From: Dendrophyllia cribrosa
Lineage: Eukaryota; Cnidaria; Anthozoa; Scleractinia; Dendrophylliidae
DNA length: 64,000 bases
Assembly (NCBI GenBank): GCA_024195265.1
Contig: JAJLRJ010000001.1
Coordinates: 5,586,357-5,650,356, forward strand
Direction of reading: 5' to 3'
A program made the translations under genes and the position numbers. Positions 11,812 through 23,490 of the stretch are shown piece after piece. The notes beneath the pieces are model-generated. The model searched no databases, had not been told where the DNA came from, and saw only the letters and a list, made by a program, of their open reading frames with translations. Every line of letters begins with the position of its first letter. Positions within the stretch are counted from its first letter, which is position 1.

Positions 11812-14189
11812 ATTAGACAGATTTAGCAAAGACAACGCGACGTGAAATGAGGACGCGACACCGCGCGGAATAGTCTGGACCCGACTTCCGGTCCTTACGT
11901 TCACGTTCTCGGGTCAAGGTCGCGTCGCGTTCACGACGGCATTTGGGTTGTTTTCACGTCGCCATCACGACGCGGGTGATTTACTGCCAAGAAAAGGCTT
12001 TTTACGAGTTGAAAAGGTAGGAAAAGGTAGGAAAATTTATTTGGCTACCTAAAATTATCATTTTAGTTAAATATTTCATTTGTCCTCCAAGCCTATAACT
12101 TTTAAAAGCCGACAAAAACTTGTTGATACTGATTCGGTTTTGTGTTTGTTTCCTTGAGTATTCATGTCAAGTATTTTTTTTTTTCGACTTTTTGTGGAAG
12201 AATGGTGCTGTTTTGCTTGATAAGTTTTTTATTCTGGAGAGATAATAAAGGCATGAATTTATTCTGCATTTTTAGCGGTTACGGTTTTATAAAATATGAT
12301 AGAAAATCGCGGTGGATTAAATTACGGGGTTGTTCATTTTAGCCCAATTACAACAAAACAACAAATTCAACAACAACACGCTATAATTAAACTACTAACA
12401 TAAGCTTAAGCCAAAGCTTAAAACGTTTTTTTATATGTAGATTTAATAAGTTCACTGTTACATTTATCTTGCTTTTAAAAAGCGACAGGAAAAAAAGTAA
12501 GCATATTTTAGAACTTTTAGTGCGCGAAGTGATGAGCTATATTTTATCGCTCACTTTTTCCCATTTTTTGTGTACGTTAATAGTTTATGTGTACTGCTGT
12601 AGAAGTGAAACCTCCTACCAGCCTTGATATTTACACCATTTTAGGTCATAGAGCCTTGTACGTAGTTGTGATTTGTAGCCCATTCTTTCGTTTGATTTAT
12701 GCTTAATTTGATCGGGTCGCAAGTATAAATACTCGGTAACAAAGTTTTACCGCCCTTCGGGTATGAATTTTTTGTTTTGTTTTTATAAACCTCGACTTTT
12801 TAGGCAAGGTGGAAAAACAAACTGTGAAAAGTCACATTTTGTGTGCTTTTCATACGACATCGAAAACAAACTTGAAAGAAATCGACAATATTCCTCGCGC
12901 TTATAAAGCCGTTCATGGTATAAATATGTTGAAAAAAAATATATTGTCAAAATTAAAATTAGGATCGTCACTTTTCAGTGACAAACGACAAATGTGGCCC
13001 GGTTCAGACGCCGAACTTTTCATGAGCCGAACCTAATACTTTGAATTAAGTACATGAAAAGTTCGGCGTCTGAATCAGTTAAGAACGGCTATTTGAATTT
13101 GGAACGGCTCAGCCGTTCTTTCCGCCTGGCTCAGCCGGGAATTTCAGCTTTGGAACGGCTTTGATTCAGACGCCGAACTTTTCATGAGCCGAACCTAATG
13201 CATAAATTATTATAACGACTGGTGCGTGTTCTGGCATCTTTGCCTGAAAATCGCTGACCTTTCGATTTGTTTCTCTTCAAACTGAATTAAGTTCGGCTAA
13301 TTAAGTTCGGCGTCTGAATCAACAGGCGTACTTTTGTTAATTTGGGTCGGTCCAAATTCGAATTAAGTTCGGCTCATGAAAAGTTCGGCGTCTGAACCGG
13401 GCCTGTGTTTACCCAAAGTGTTTATCTGAAGCTTACTTTATAAAGTGTTACTATGATCAAAAATCGTGGAAAACTCATTTTTTGTTTTCGTTATCTGAAA
13501 AAGGTGTAATAAATTATTGACATTTGGTATTTTCATTCTACTCTAGATCAGTGATGGTGCGGACCGTGGCGGGGAAGGAGTGTTCATCAGTAAACCCGGA
13601 GGCGGGGAAAGGGGCATTGCATGGCAGGGTGTGGCAAGCAAATTGAACAGTTCGCCACAGTTCTGTGTCAATGCCCGAGCTGTAAAAAGATCAGTTTAAT
13701 AAAAATTCATGTCCCAGTTTTCAAGTCGGTGTCGATGTGAACAAATGAGATATCCTGTGGGATTTGCAAATTATCAAAAAGCAACTGCAGATCGACATTC
13801 AGCATCTTCCCAATTGTCGATGTCAAAGCGCCCAAACTTAGAATAGGAAAGGACTGACTAACCAAACGGACAACGTTCTACAACGGCTCATTTCAAAGTC
13901 TGAGGACTGTTGTCTTTCGTGCGAAATTAATAACATATTTTTTTTTATATTTTCCTTTTCCATTTATCTATCAACAGACTAAAAATACACGTAATGGAGA
14001 CAGTGGATTGTTCGGGAAACAAATCGAATTCGAAAACATAATCGACGTCGCTGTCCGCCTTGTTTTCAGCTTGCTAAATCCCTTTTACCCGCAACGCGAC
14101 GGCGTTGTCGACCCAGTCTTAATCTGTCACTCCTTGTGCGCGCGCCGTCCTCATCTCACGTCACGTTGTCTTTGCTAAATCTGTCTAAT
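11812..14189. mobile_element. 2.4 kb element with terminal inverted repeats
   Basis: The left end ATTAGACAGATTTAGCAAAG and the right end are reverse complements over about 33 bp with few mismatches. The flanks are GC-rich with CpG-containing blocks. No transposase frame is visible, so it is a nonautonomous DNA element. A different MITE is nested at 12996-13403. No clear target duplication was seen. Confidence 0.65.
12996..13403. mobile_element. MITE with GGCCCGGTTCAGACG ends, nested copies
   Basis: The outer ends GGCCCGGTTCAGACGCCGAA... and their complement agree over about 37 bp. Inside lie two more inverted pairs of the same TTCAGACGCCGAACTTTTCA motif, at about 12999-13075 and 13162-13321. 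The element is therefore built of same-family MITEs inserted into or duplicated within one another. A short relative is at 21357-21482. Confidence 0.75.
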
Positions 14190-14302
14190 GGCTGCTTGAA
14201 GATACGAAATTTCACTTCTCACTGCGATCACTCGTGAGATATCGTGTTGAACAGCCGAAGAGAATTTTTATATCTTCGGACACCAATGTATTATCTTTTT
14301 AA

Positions 14303-16012
14303 TAGAGCGGTTTTCAATTGAGTGTGGTAAACCAAAACCAAAGTAATTACTCTGACCAATCACAGAGCTCGCAGACAATCCGATGAACCAATCAGAACTC
14401 GAAGCAAACACCTGTAGCCGACACCAAGCGCGGGAAAACGCGTGCGAGCAAATCACGATTGGTTTTGGTTTTACTTCTAATTGGTTGAGAAAATGGCGCG
14501 AGATTTTTTAGCCAATCACAAAGCGTAGCAATGCAAAACCAAAGCAACCCTCGGTGAGAAAAAAGATGGCGACTGGTACATTTACCCATAATTCTTAGCG
14601 CACAAAAACCTTAATAACGTTCATAAAAATGTAAAGAAAAGTTATAGCGGAGCACTCGCCGGGCCGAAGGCCCGGCTAAGCAGCCCCATACTCATAGAAC
14701 CTATGCCCGTCATTTTTCATGGTCATGGCTAGCGGAATGTTTCGCGGGCGCGTGTCTGCAACATGTGTGTCGCGCAAGGCTAGCTCGCGGGCGCGTATGA
14801 CGTCGCAAAACATGCGCGTATAACGCCACACGCGCGGCTACACAGCCGTCAGCTCGGTAAACACTTTTTAAAGTTTGAAAAAGGTTGGATCTTTCGCAGT
14901 GTTAGGCGGAGCAATAAAATCGTTATTTCCCTGCATTTTTTCGCGGTTTGCTACTCAAGACAGGGATACTAATTAAGGGATACTCAGAAGCCGCTTTAGT
15001 GGAAAAAGAAGAGCTTTCAGGGATAAAATCTTGCTTCGAGGAACTTCATATTATCAATGCAGGAGCAATGCGGGGAGATGCCTTGTTTTTATTACGGATT
15101 TCAGAACCGAAGAAGAGGAGTTTTAACGAATTTCCAAGTAGTCCAGTGCTTTAAAGGTAAAATAAATCACATTTTTCGATGGGAATTTATGTTAATATCA
15201 ATTTTTGATTGACTTTTCCTTTGTGTTCTCTTAGTTTTGGAGACATGTTTATGAAACGTTCAAATCAAGTCGTGTTGTTATCTTGAATTTCAACGAGGAC
15301 AGCTCTGCCTTGATGCGCTAGAAGTGGTACGTGTTCTGCTTTTAAACATAAATTAATGGAGATTTGAATAAAATTTTTCGAAAGAAGATTGTGTTGTCCG
15401 TTTTTATGTCTTTGTTCATTCATTACATAGATTAAAAAGCGATTTTATGTAAACAAAACAAGACTTAGATTTTCTGTCTTCACTCGCGTCGCCTTATGCA
15501 AATATGTTTGTGTATCTTTGCAATTTTGATTTCCAAATCAGTTTCTCGGGCAATTTTTGACAAACAAAAACTGTATTTTATTCGGAACGTAGTCGTACTA
15601 GTTATTCTAGACAGAGAAAAGTTGTTTTTGTGAACTTTTGTACGGTCTAAATGTACTGTGCAGACGGTCCGAAAATACGGTTTTTGAGAATTGCTAAAAT
15701 TGAAAATAGCCCGTTCGTCAATCTTAATTCTTGTGCTTCCAACCTTTCACCTTAGTTAAGTTTCACCTTAGTTAAGCTTGTTCAAAGTGCAACGCTGTTA
15801 GGCTTGGCTTATCTATATATATTAAAATCTTCAAACCAAGTCTACACATTGTCCTTAGCACTGGAACAAATATATTGTAAAAATTTGGCTTTCTTTGTGT
15901 CTTATGTGCTGTTTTAGGTCCGCAAGGTATTGTGGTAAAATGAACAGCCGCCATCTTTTTTCCTACGGTGGATTACGAAATTACTTTCGACACTCAATTG
16001 AAAACTGCTCTA
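14303..16012. mobile_element. 1.7 kb DNA element, 22-bp TIRs
   Basis: Left end TAGAGCGGTTTTCAATTGAG and right end CTCAATTGAAAACTGCTCTA are inverted repeats with one mismatch over 22 bp. The left 250 bp recur at 3300-3552. Short open frames inside (for example 15772-15954 minus) show no transposase signature, so it is probably nonautonomous. Target duplication may be TA. Confidence 0.7.
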
Positions 16013-16267
16013 ATGTACATGAAAAAAAATACTCAATTCTGATTGGCTAAGAGCAGTGCAGTTCAAGTGTAACACCATGCACCAGTGCAAAAAGTGTAAA
16101 ACCAGTGCAAATTACAAATAAAAATTTTTGCAAAAAAACAAACTTTTGCAAAAAGAAAATTGATGCAAATTAAAAGCGGCTCATGCAAAGTGAGCTTTTT
16201 GAAAAACGCACTCGTGCAAATTAATTCCAAATTGAACTCGAAACCGTATGACTACCTATGCATATCA

Positions 16268-16429
16268 TAATAACCCAATTTCGATATATTAAAATTCAAC
16301 TTGAAACAAAAGACATCACTACGAGGCTTAGGAGAATAAACCATATAAATCCTTCTATCATTCCCCTAAGCCTCGCAGTGATGTCTTTTGTTTCAAGTTG
16401 AATTTTAATATATCGAAATTGGGCTATTA
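16268..16429. repeat. 162-bp palindromic MITE
   Basis: The arms start TAATAACCCAATTTCGATAT and run about 65 bp before a short AT-rich loop near 16340-16358. The arms match almost perfectly. Confidence 0.85.
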
Positions 16430-18140
16430 CGAACATGCATGGAAACGTGCAAATAAATGGATTATGTATTAAACCTATTATCCTTGCCATAGAGGGAAAA
16501 TATTTGTTTTGTCTAAGCTTGACGGTACACTTTGATTATAATTTAAATTTCAAACAAGATTTTTGTTTGAAACAGAGCAAACAAAAAATGAAGCTTTCGG
16601 GTTCAGAAATGTATGATTCCTTGCAATATAAATGTGCTCCAGCTGTTGGTAAGTGAAGATACCACATAAAGATTAAAATAACGAATAAAATAAGCTTAGC
16701 AATATTCAGAGATTGAATTGGCACAATTTTCTTATCAATCTATTGTAACTGTCGCTGATATTTTTAGCGTTTTTTAATTGTTATACCCTAAATTTTCACG
16801 CCTGAATATGGCCACTCAGAGATGGACTTGTAGTTGCGTCAAACAGTTTTTTTTTTCCTCTTTCGACCGGAGATTAAAAACGACAAGAATACCAAAAGAG
16901 GTTACTTTAGCTAACATTTAGGTCATTTAGTTTTAATCTCTTAAAAGCTATAAGCTTATCATGAACGTATCTTTCCTGTTCTATTTGTTTAGCAAAAACC
17001 GTGCGTTGTTGAACTAAGATTGTGCGGAAGCGCTGTCGTTTTTGAGGTGGTATTTATTATTAATATCACAACGGAACTCCTTGGTCTAATGAAGCTAAGG
17101 ATAATTGGTTCCTTTTGGCGCCAAGGAAACGCAACCTTGTTACGGTTTGCTTATATAACTGAACGAGTCAATTTATTTTGCTCTTAATGTATAGAAAGCT
17201 GCCGCTTTTCATTGCCAGTAAGTGCGATTTCAGTTTTTACACGCAATTCAAAGATCCGAGTAGACCGTCACGACCAAACTTCTCTTAATCGACGAACGCA
17301 CGCGTATGCAGAGAGAAAAATCTGACAGAATCTCAGAAAATTGTTCAGGTATTGTACAACTTCTACTTTTTGGACTAGTTTTCTATTATTTTTAATCAGA
17401 GAAAACTTTGGCATAAATTCGTGAATTTGATGACCATTTGAAAACCTTTCAAGCGATGTCCTTCAGTTTAATTTCCTAGTAGCTTTCGATGCGTATTTGT
17501 TGCTTCCCTTTAAAGAATATTATCGTTTGAGAAAATTACAATATTATTTTTAGTCTTTTTACGGGATTTGAATAAGACGTTTTAAAATAAGAAAATTTGA
17601 AAGGTGGAAAGTGATTCGGCTTGCAGGATAAAAACGCGGTCTGAATGTCTAATTTAATAGGGATTTTAGAAATATCAAACAGCTCACTCAGATAAGAGAA
17701 ACTATCACACACAATAATGCAGAAATAGTTGAAAGGTGGAAGGTGATTCAAGTAGCAAGGTAATCTAGATATAAGGTGGTTTAAATGTTAAATTTAAACG
17801 AGAATCTTAGACCACATAAAACAACTCAGTGATTGTTACCGAATATATAAAGCTCGACATTTGCAACGTTTTAAAATGAAAACATGCCGTCAAAGTAGGA
17901 TTTACATTAAGTTTTTTTGTACGTGGGGAACTTAATATTCAGGCACGCTTTTTAATGGATTAATGGCAATTACGGTTGTTTTTATCTTTGCTTCAGATTC
18001 AGTTTAATCAACGTGATTGTCCGCCATATCATGGTAAAATCTAAAAGAAAACCAACTAACAGATAAAATTAATTAACCAACTGAGTTGATAACGGCAAAT
18101 CGGTCACCGTTAAAAGTTTCAAAAAGCCTTCGTCGGAGCG

Positions 18141-18170
18141 CTCACGAAGGGCTAGCGCTCGAAACGTTAG
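18141..18170 (+). repeat. Dispersed repeat fragment (688-747 family)
   Basis: CTCACGAAGGGCTAGCGCTC followed by GAAACGTTAG is nearly identical to 711-740. Here the CTGACGA box reads CTCACGA, so any hammerhead-like core is broken. Confidence 0.65.
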
Positions 18171-18623
18171 CTTTTTTCACCGCTTTTTACGGTGGCTCCT
18201 TTATAAAATTAACCATATTATCAAAACATTACAAACAAAAACATCCCAAAACAGCCAAAATAAAGCTAACCCTTTCATATATAATGAGTTTTATAAAGGG
18301 ACTGAGAAGATTAAAGTCAATGGAATTAAAATCATAAATTGATATTTTATTTTGCATGTTTATACGATCTTAAAATGTTGCGGCACTTAAAAAAAACCTC
18401 TCTATTTTGTTTTGTTTTGTTTTGTTTAGCTTCGTTTCTTTCCATTTGCCGACTTATTGCCTCCTGGCTATCATCAGTATATACTAGAGTAAACAACGAA
18501 AATCAGAGGATCGATAATTTAATTTATTATCGAGGTACTGGCATCTTTTCAGTTGAACAGATAAGCAAGAGTGCAATTAAATTCTAAATAGAATTGTGTT
18601 CTTATATGTTTGCGTTGTCCACG

Positions 18624-19196
18624 TTAAAGTGCATATGAAGTAATTTTTTATTTTGTCTTTTTGTGGAGGCTATTATGTCTTTATTTCGAAATGATAAAAG
18701 AAATTTGTCAGAAAAAATTTAAGGCCTCTTTTTTGCCGTCCAAAGTAGCACAATTTGCAGAAATTAGTGTCCCGGAGACTGGGAACGAGTTGTCGATATC
18801 CATTGTGTTGATGACGTAGAAAATACTTGAGATTCGTTCCTTTGTATGCTCACAGTGTGTTTCGTTCCATTTCCTTGAAAGAATGTCAGACTGTGATGGA
18901 ATTATGTCTTCTACAGAGTCTCTGTCAGACAGACAGAAAGTCGCCGAGGTCGAAGACTTCTCCTTTGCTGCTATGATACTCGTGAATTGAAGTATTTTCT
19001 ACGTCACAGCCTTGTAATACAATAGCTTTGGCCGCGCGCTCGATAGAGACACTTTCTGGCGGGAAAATTCAAAACTTTCAAGCCGAATAATTTCACAATG
19101 GGAAGGATCTTTTCGATGAAACCCACAAATTTAGATAAAGAAAGTAAAGTACTATCAAACCATGGAAATTCTTTTTTTACTTCATATGCACTTTAA
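18624..19196. mobile_element. 573-bp MITE with TTAA ends
   Basis: Perfect 20-bp terminal inverted repeats, TTAAAGTGCATATGAAGTAA and its complement, begin and end in TTAA. That is the target site used by piggyBac-type transposons (family knowledge). A second inverted pair, GACGTAGAAAATACTT and AAGTATTTTCTACGTC, lies inside. No coding capacity. Confidence 0.85.
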
Positions 19197-19285
19197 ACGG
19201 TACATTAATTTACGCTAATAAATCTTCAGTCGTCTTGATGCCAAAAAATCCTTCATGACCACGCAGAAAATTAACTAGCTTTATG

Positions 19286-19459
19286 CTGACTCGTCCCCAG
19301 TCGACGGGGATGATGGGAAGGAGGAAAAGGAAAGGGAAAGACTCTTTCCCTCTTTCCTCCTTCCCATCACCCCCTTCGATCGCGCTTCTCTCGTTCCGTG
19401 TCTATCCCCCACGCGCGTCTCCCGCGTCTTGCCTAGAAAGACGACTGGGGACGAGTCAG
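19286..19459. mobile_element. 174-bp MITE, 18-bp TIRs, 9-bp target duplication
   Basis: Perfect TIR CTGACTCGTCCCCAGTCG at both ends, flanked by the direct repeat AGCTTTATG at 19277-19285 and 19460-19468. The inside has a strong hairpin of GGAAGGAGGAAAAGG type. The TIR resembles that of the elements at 32860 and 38974. A 9-bp duplication suggests a Mutator-like mechanism, which is inference. Confidence 0.9.
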
Positions 19460-20009
19460 AGCTTTATGTGCATGATAAAACGAAGAGACGATAATCGATG
19501 ACGTAACAACGGTCAGAACATGCAAAGCTAGAGCCAAAAGTTGTCAACTTGTCATTTGCAGGACCACGGCAGATGATCGGTAAGAGATGAGAAGTCAAGG
19601 AAATTTCCTTTAGAGATTACGAAGAACACTGTAACTGCCAGAACTAATCAGTGTACAGAGTGGTATCCGTTTTATGCATACCTACGTACCACGCTGCCCA
19701 AATACCTAGTGCATTCAGTGAAGGCTGGAACGAGAAATATGTCAGAAAGAACATCACATATTGAAAGTTATAAATTTTATCGAACAGCAATCAAATAAGG
19801 GAATGTCTGTTCCCTATATTCTGGGTTTTCACTTACGTCATATGAAAATTCAGAAGCATTGAACAATAGATTTCGAATCTAAAATGTTTATGGAATTGTA
19901 GAGAGTTTAAAACTACACATCTTGACCAAATTTTGAAGCGCAAAAGCATTTCGTTCAAGAGTTATAGGCGAACGAGTATTAGACATTTTTAGTAAGAAAT
20001 GTATGGAGC

Positions 20010-20050
20010 GGCCATCTTTGTGCTCCACTCAGGAGCACAAAGATGGCGGC
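20010..20050. repeat. Small palindrome
   Basis: GGCCATCTTTGTGCTCC and its complement lie around a short spacer, with one mismatch region. Probably a MITE remnant. Confidence 0.6.
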
Positions 20051-21106
20051 CAAAAATTCAAAAGTCTTAATTACACCAAAAATCAAATAAAAAAATAAGC
20101 TATAAGCTCCATTAACTCGGCTTATTAGCACTTATACTGATGCAACAATAACTTTCTGCTGATACAATTTTGTTTATTTTCACGGCTTATCTGAAATAGC
20201 GTGACGAATTGCGTGACACATTTAAAACCTTTGTAAATCGGAAGCAAAAACATCGTTAAAACCTGAAACGTTTTGTGAAAGATTATAACACTTCTATCCA
20301 CATAACATGTTAGAAACAACTTTGCAGGACGTATACTTCAGATTTTTTAATTTTTATGACGTCATGTGATAACCAAGAATAGATAACGTTATTTATACTT
20401 TAAGTAATGATCCGCATAAGAAGGATAGCGCTGAACGGCAATGGAATGTCAAACACGATGGAATGTCAAGATTTTTCATTGTTACAACTAGTGATTTCAT
20501 TGGCCTAGACTCAAAAACCGCTAAAAAGTTAAGGTTCAAGGTGCATTTTGTCTAATTTTTTTAAGGTTTCAAGTAATTTGAGACCAAATCGCACAACATA
20601 CAATTTTTAAAAGAAATTGTATTTGGGGAACTTCATCAAAGAAGCAAAATTATTAGCTATTGTCTTCTGCAATTCTGATTGGTTAAGCACGAACATTTCC
20701 TAAAATATATTTGACGCAAATGGATTTTCTTTATTTTTATAATGAAATATAATTATTAACCATCAGGTCCTCCTCTATTCTTGAAATCAAAGATATTCTA
20801 TGTTGGAAAGAGCTAATGCCGCAGAACAATGAAGTTTGCTATCGTTCTTATGTATAGTAGAACAATACTTAAAATGAAACTCTGAAAGTTTGCCTTAATT
20901 AAAAACTACTTTGAAATAATTGAAATGAATATTTATTTTCCTAAAATGATCACACATTCATTTTAATGAGTTATTTTTTTTAACCCTAATGAAATATTTA
21001 TTTCTTGGAAATGAAAATGAAGCGCAAAAGATTTATAATTGTCTGTTTTTGTTTCTTCCCACAGAGCTTAGTGATTGTAACAGCGAGCAGGGAGGTGCAG
21101 GTGAAA

Positions 21107-23031
21107 ATGGAAACCTTGTTAAATAGTAAGTCCATTTAATCGAAGTCATTTACCTGACAATATCCACTTCCTGAACGGAAATAATGCATCTGATGAAAAA
21201 TGGTTGGATAGAAAGCGTTCACAAACTTTTTGTTGAGAAAGCACATATGCATGGATTTGTATGTTTGGTTTTAAATATGTCGCCAAGTAACATCACAATG
21301 CACATTCACGCGTGATTTTTATGTAAAATTTTAGTCGACTTATTTTAGATTGATACTAAGGCCCTGTTCAAACGTCGAACTTCACATGTGCCGAATCTAA
21401 TGCAAATGAGCAAGAACAATAGATTTTGCTCATTTGCATTATATTCGGCACGTGTGAAGTTCGACGTTTGAACCGTGCCTTAAAAATGTTCCTTAGTTTT
21501 TGGCATTTTTAGTCAATGACACTTTAAAACTTAGTCAAAAGTCAAACAACAGAAAGCTTAATAATTAACTATTGCGCTTACGCCTTGAACGCGAACGGCA
21601 GAAAATACCTCGTGATCATGACTTTCCCGACATTTTTCACGTTTGCCGGCTATTTTCACGTTCGCGAACAACGTGCTCGTGTCAGTGTCTATTTTGGCAT
21701 TTTAAATCATTCTGCTGAATTGACAACTCTACTCCCAAAGCTCTTTTATTTTATGTTTTATAAAATAACTGGTAAAATGTAAATTTACAACCACTAAATC
21801 CTAAGACTTACTTTTAATGCTCTAGAAAGCCTTTTTTCCTTACATTTTATCCTTTTAGTGACTATACGACAAGCTTATGTAAACATTTGCACGTAAATCA
21901 AGACAGCAAGGTTACGTTCTCCAAACAAATATCCCTATTTTTTGACATGTCTAGCTAAAAACCACGCTATTTTGTAAACTGAAAACTAAACAGTTACCAA
22001 AAGCTGTCGTAACTGTGTGACGTTTTCATTTGCTTTCATAAGGTTCTAATGGGAGCGCTGGAGACAAAGGCGGTCAACTTCCACTCCAGATTGGAATGAC
22101 GTTTGCCTACATCATCATCTTCGTCACCTCCCTGGTGGGCAATCTCGTAATGGTTTACGTCATTTTCAAGACGCCGCACTTGCGAACAACTACAAACCTT
22201 CTGGTGGCCAACATGGCGATAGCAGACCTCATGATCACCTTCTTTGCTATGCCATATTGCGTGATGTTCCTGTATCTGCAGAACGTTTGGATTTCTGGAA
22301 CATTCGGTGATATCACATGCAGAATCGTGCAATATGCCCTCGCTCTCTCCATCGCCGCGTCCATTCTCACGCATGCTCTCGTTGCGTTGGATCGCTTCTT
22401 TGGCATAGTGTTTCCTTTCAAGCGCGTAACCTTTATTAAAAATCTCAAAATTAGTTATTCGTTTATTTGGTGCAGCTCCTTGATTCTTATGAGCCCGTAT
22501 CTCGTTGTATATGGAAATGAAAAGTTCGGCCTAAACGAAACCAACTATTGCGTTGTAAAAATCGAGTATCTTACCTTCCTTCAGGTTTACCTCAGTCTCG
22601 TATTTCTGCTGCTCTACTTTCTTCCTTTGGTATTTATTGCAACATTGTACACGTTCGTTTGTCGAAAGCTGTGGAAACACAAAGCTCCCGGTCTTCGCTC
22701 GCCGACGGTAACCCAAAAGAGAGTAGCTCATAAAAGGAAAACCGTTAAGATGCTTATCATTCTCGTCATTGCATTTGCATTGTGTTGGCTTCCTGCCCAC
22801 GTCATGCATCTGTTGACATACTTTGGGTATGACGCAGACCTACCTGTTGTTCTCATCCTGCTCTCTTTCTGGGCATGTCACTCGCACAGCGCAATCAACC
22901 CGCTGCTAGTGACGTCACTTAATGGACTGTATCGAAAGGCATGCCGCGAAATGATCAGGAATCTTCGAAAGACTCCTGAGCTGAAAAATGATTCTCAAGA
23001 ACCTGCAAACGTACCGCTAGTTGCATTTTGA
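21107..23031 (+). CDS. Class A GPCR, peptide-receptor-like (receptor A)
   Basis: Two coding exons, 21107..21125 and 22043..23031, encode 335 aa. Exon 1 gives only METLLN plus one base; the donor GTAAGT and the acceptor after TTTCATAAG join in phase 1, the same site and phase as in receptor B at 34-37 kb. The extracellular N-terminus is short with sequons at N6 and N9. Seven hydrophobic segments follow: GN in TM1 (39-40), D68 in TM2, C99 and C176 for the usual disulfide, DRF at 123-125 instead of DRY, CWLP at 254-257 in TM6, and NPLLV at 292-296 where NPxxY is usual. The tail is short and ends VAF. This is a rhodopsin-family receptor resembling neuropeptide receptors (galanin/QRFP/NPFF-like, from general similarity); the ligand is unknown. 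A spliced 5' UTR may start at 21065 after a CCCACAG acceptor. It converges on secreted gene A, 459 bp away. Confidence 0.88.
21357..21482. mobile_element. 126-bp palindromic MITE in receptor A intron
   Basis: The arms begin TAAGGCCCTGTTCAAACGTC and end with the complementary GCCTTA. The core arms (CTAATGCAAATGAGCA) are almost exact. TAA/TTA at the ends suggests a 3-bp target as in PIF/Harbinger elements, which is inference. Sequence is related to the 12996-13403 element (TTCARACGYCGAACTT). Confidence 0.8.
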
Positions 23032-23307
23032 AAGGAAACTGTTTTTAATCAAGTGAAGCTAGGACACATCTGACACATCTGACAGATGCAGTGTATATGA
23101 TTTCTGCAACTCGGACTCTTGATCGTTTGTTTTTGAAATACAGTAAATGAAACTAGTACTTGGCATTCTTCAGCATATAGATTTCAAGTCAAATGCAAAA
23201 CAATGTCGAGCATGCGCACGTCCCATATTATCCATTGACTAATACATGACTAGCGATGTTTTTGGAAAACGTCAGGCTGCGTAGTTACCGCCCCAAACTT
23301 CATGATA

Positions 23308-23313
23308 AATAAA
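23308..23313 (+). terminator. Polyadenylation signal of receptor A
   Basis: AATAAA lies 277 bp after the receptor A stop codon and before the stop of the convergent secreted gene. The assignment is by position only. Confidence 0.5.
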
Positions 23314-23429
23314 TTAAATTGGAGAAATTAAAAAGGAGACTGGAAGTTAAACTGTTGTAATTAAGACTGATTTAACAATGAACCAATCAACGAATAAACA
23401 ACCTCATGGCTAAGTATTTTACTGTATAC

Positions 23430-23435
23430 TTTATT
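23430..23435 (-). terminator. Polyadenylation signal of secreted gene A
   Basis: AATAAA on the minus strand, 55 bp beyond the stop at 23491. Used with the signal at 23308-23313, it would keep the two convergent transcripts almost non-overlapping. Confidence 0.5.
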
Positions 23436-23490
23436 AGTCTGTACTTTCACCAAGCTCGTTCATTTAACAACAAAAACCCGCTTTTAAAAC

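Larger units (their letters stand above)
7424..21064. other. Long gene-free, repeat-rich interval
   Basis: Between the homeobox gene and the first receptor I find no exon I can support. It holds an 18-bp minisatellite (10481-10588), a degraded TTAA element (11109-11503), a 2.4 kb TIR element (11812-14189) with nested MITEs, a 1.7 kb TIR element (14303-16012), palindromes at 16268-16429 and 20010-20050, an imperfect 140-bp tandem duplication at 17596-17835, and two well-preserved MITEs at 18624-19196 and 19286-19459. 7.4-10 kb is plain AT-rich DNA and could hold upstream control sequence of the homeobox gene. Confidence 0.6.

Noticed and set aside
21065..21125. Alternative frame of receptor A exon 1 (reading LSDCNSEQGGAGENGN)
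   Set aside because: It needs a poor acceptor inside 22043-22056. The METLLN start joins in phase 1 exactly like receptor B exon 1.
22036..22448. Open frames antisense to receptor A (97-112 codons)
   Set aside because: Shadow frames of a well-supported receptor exon; they show no domain of their own.
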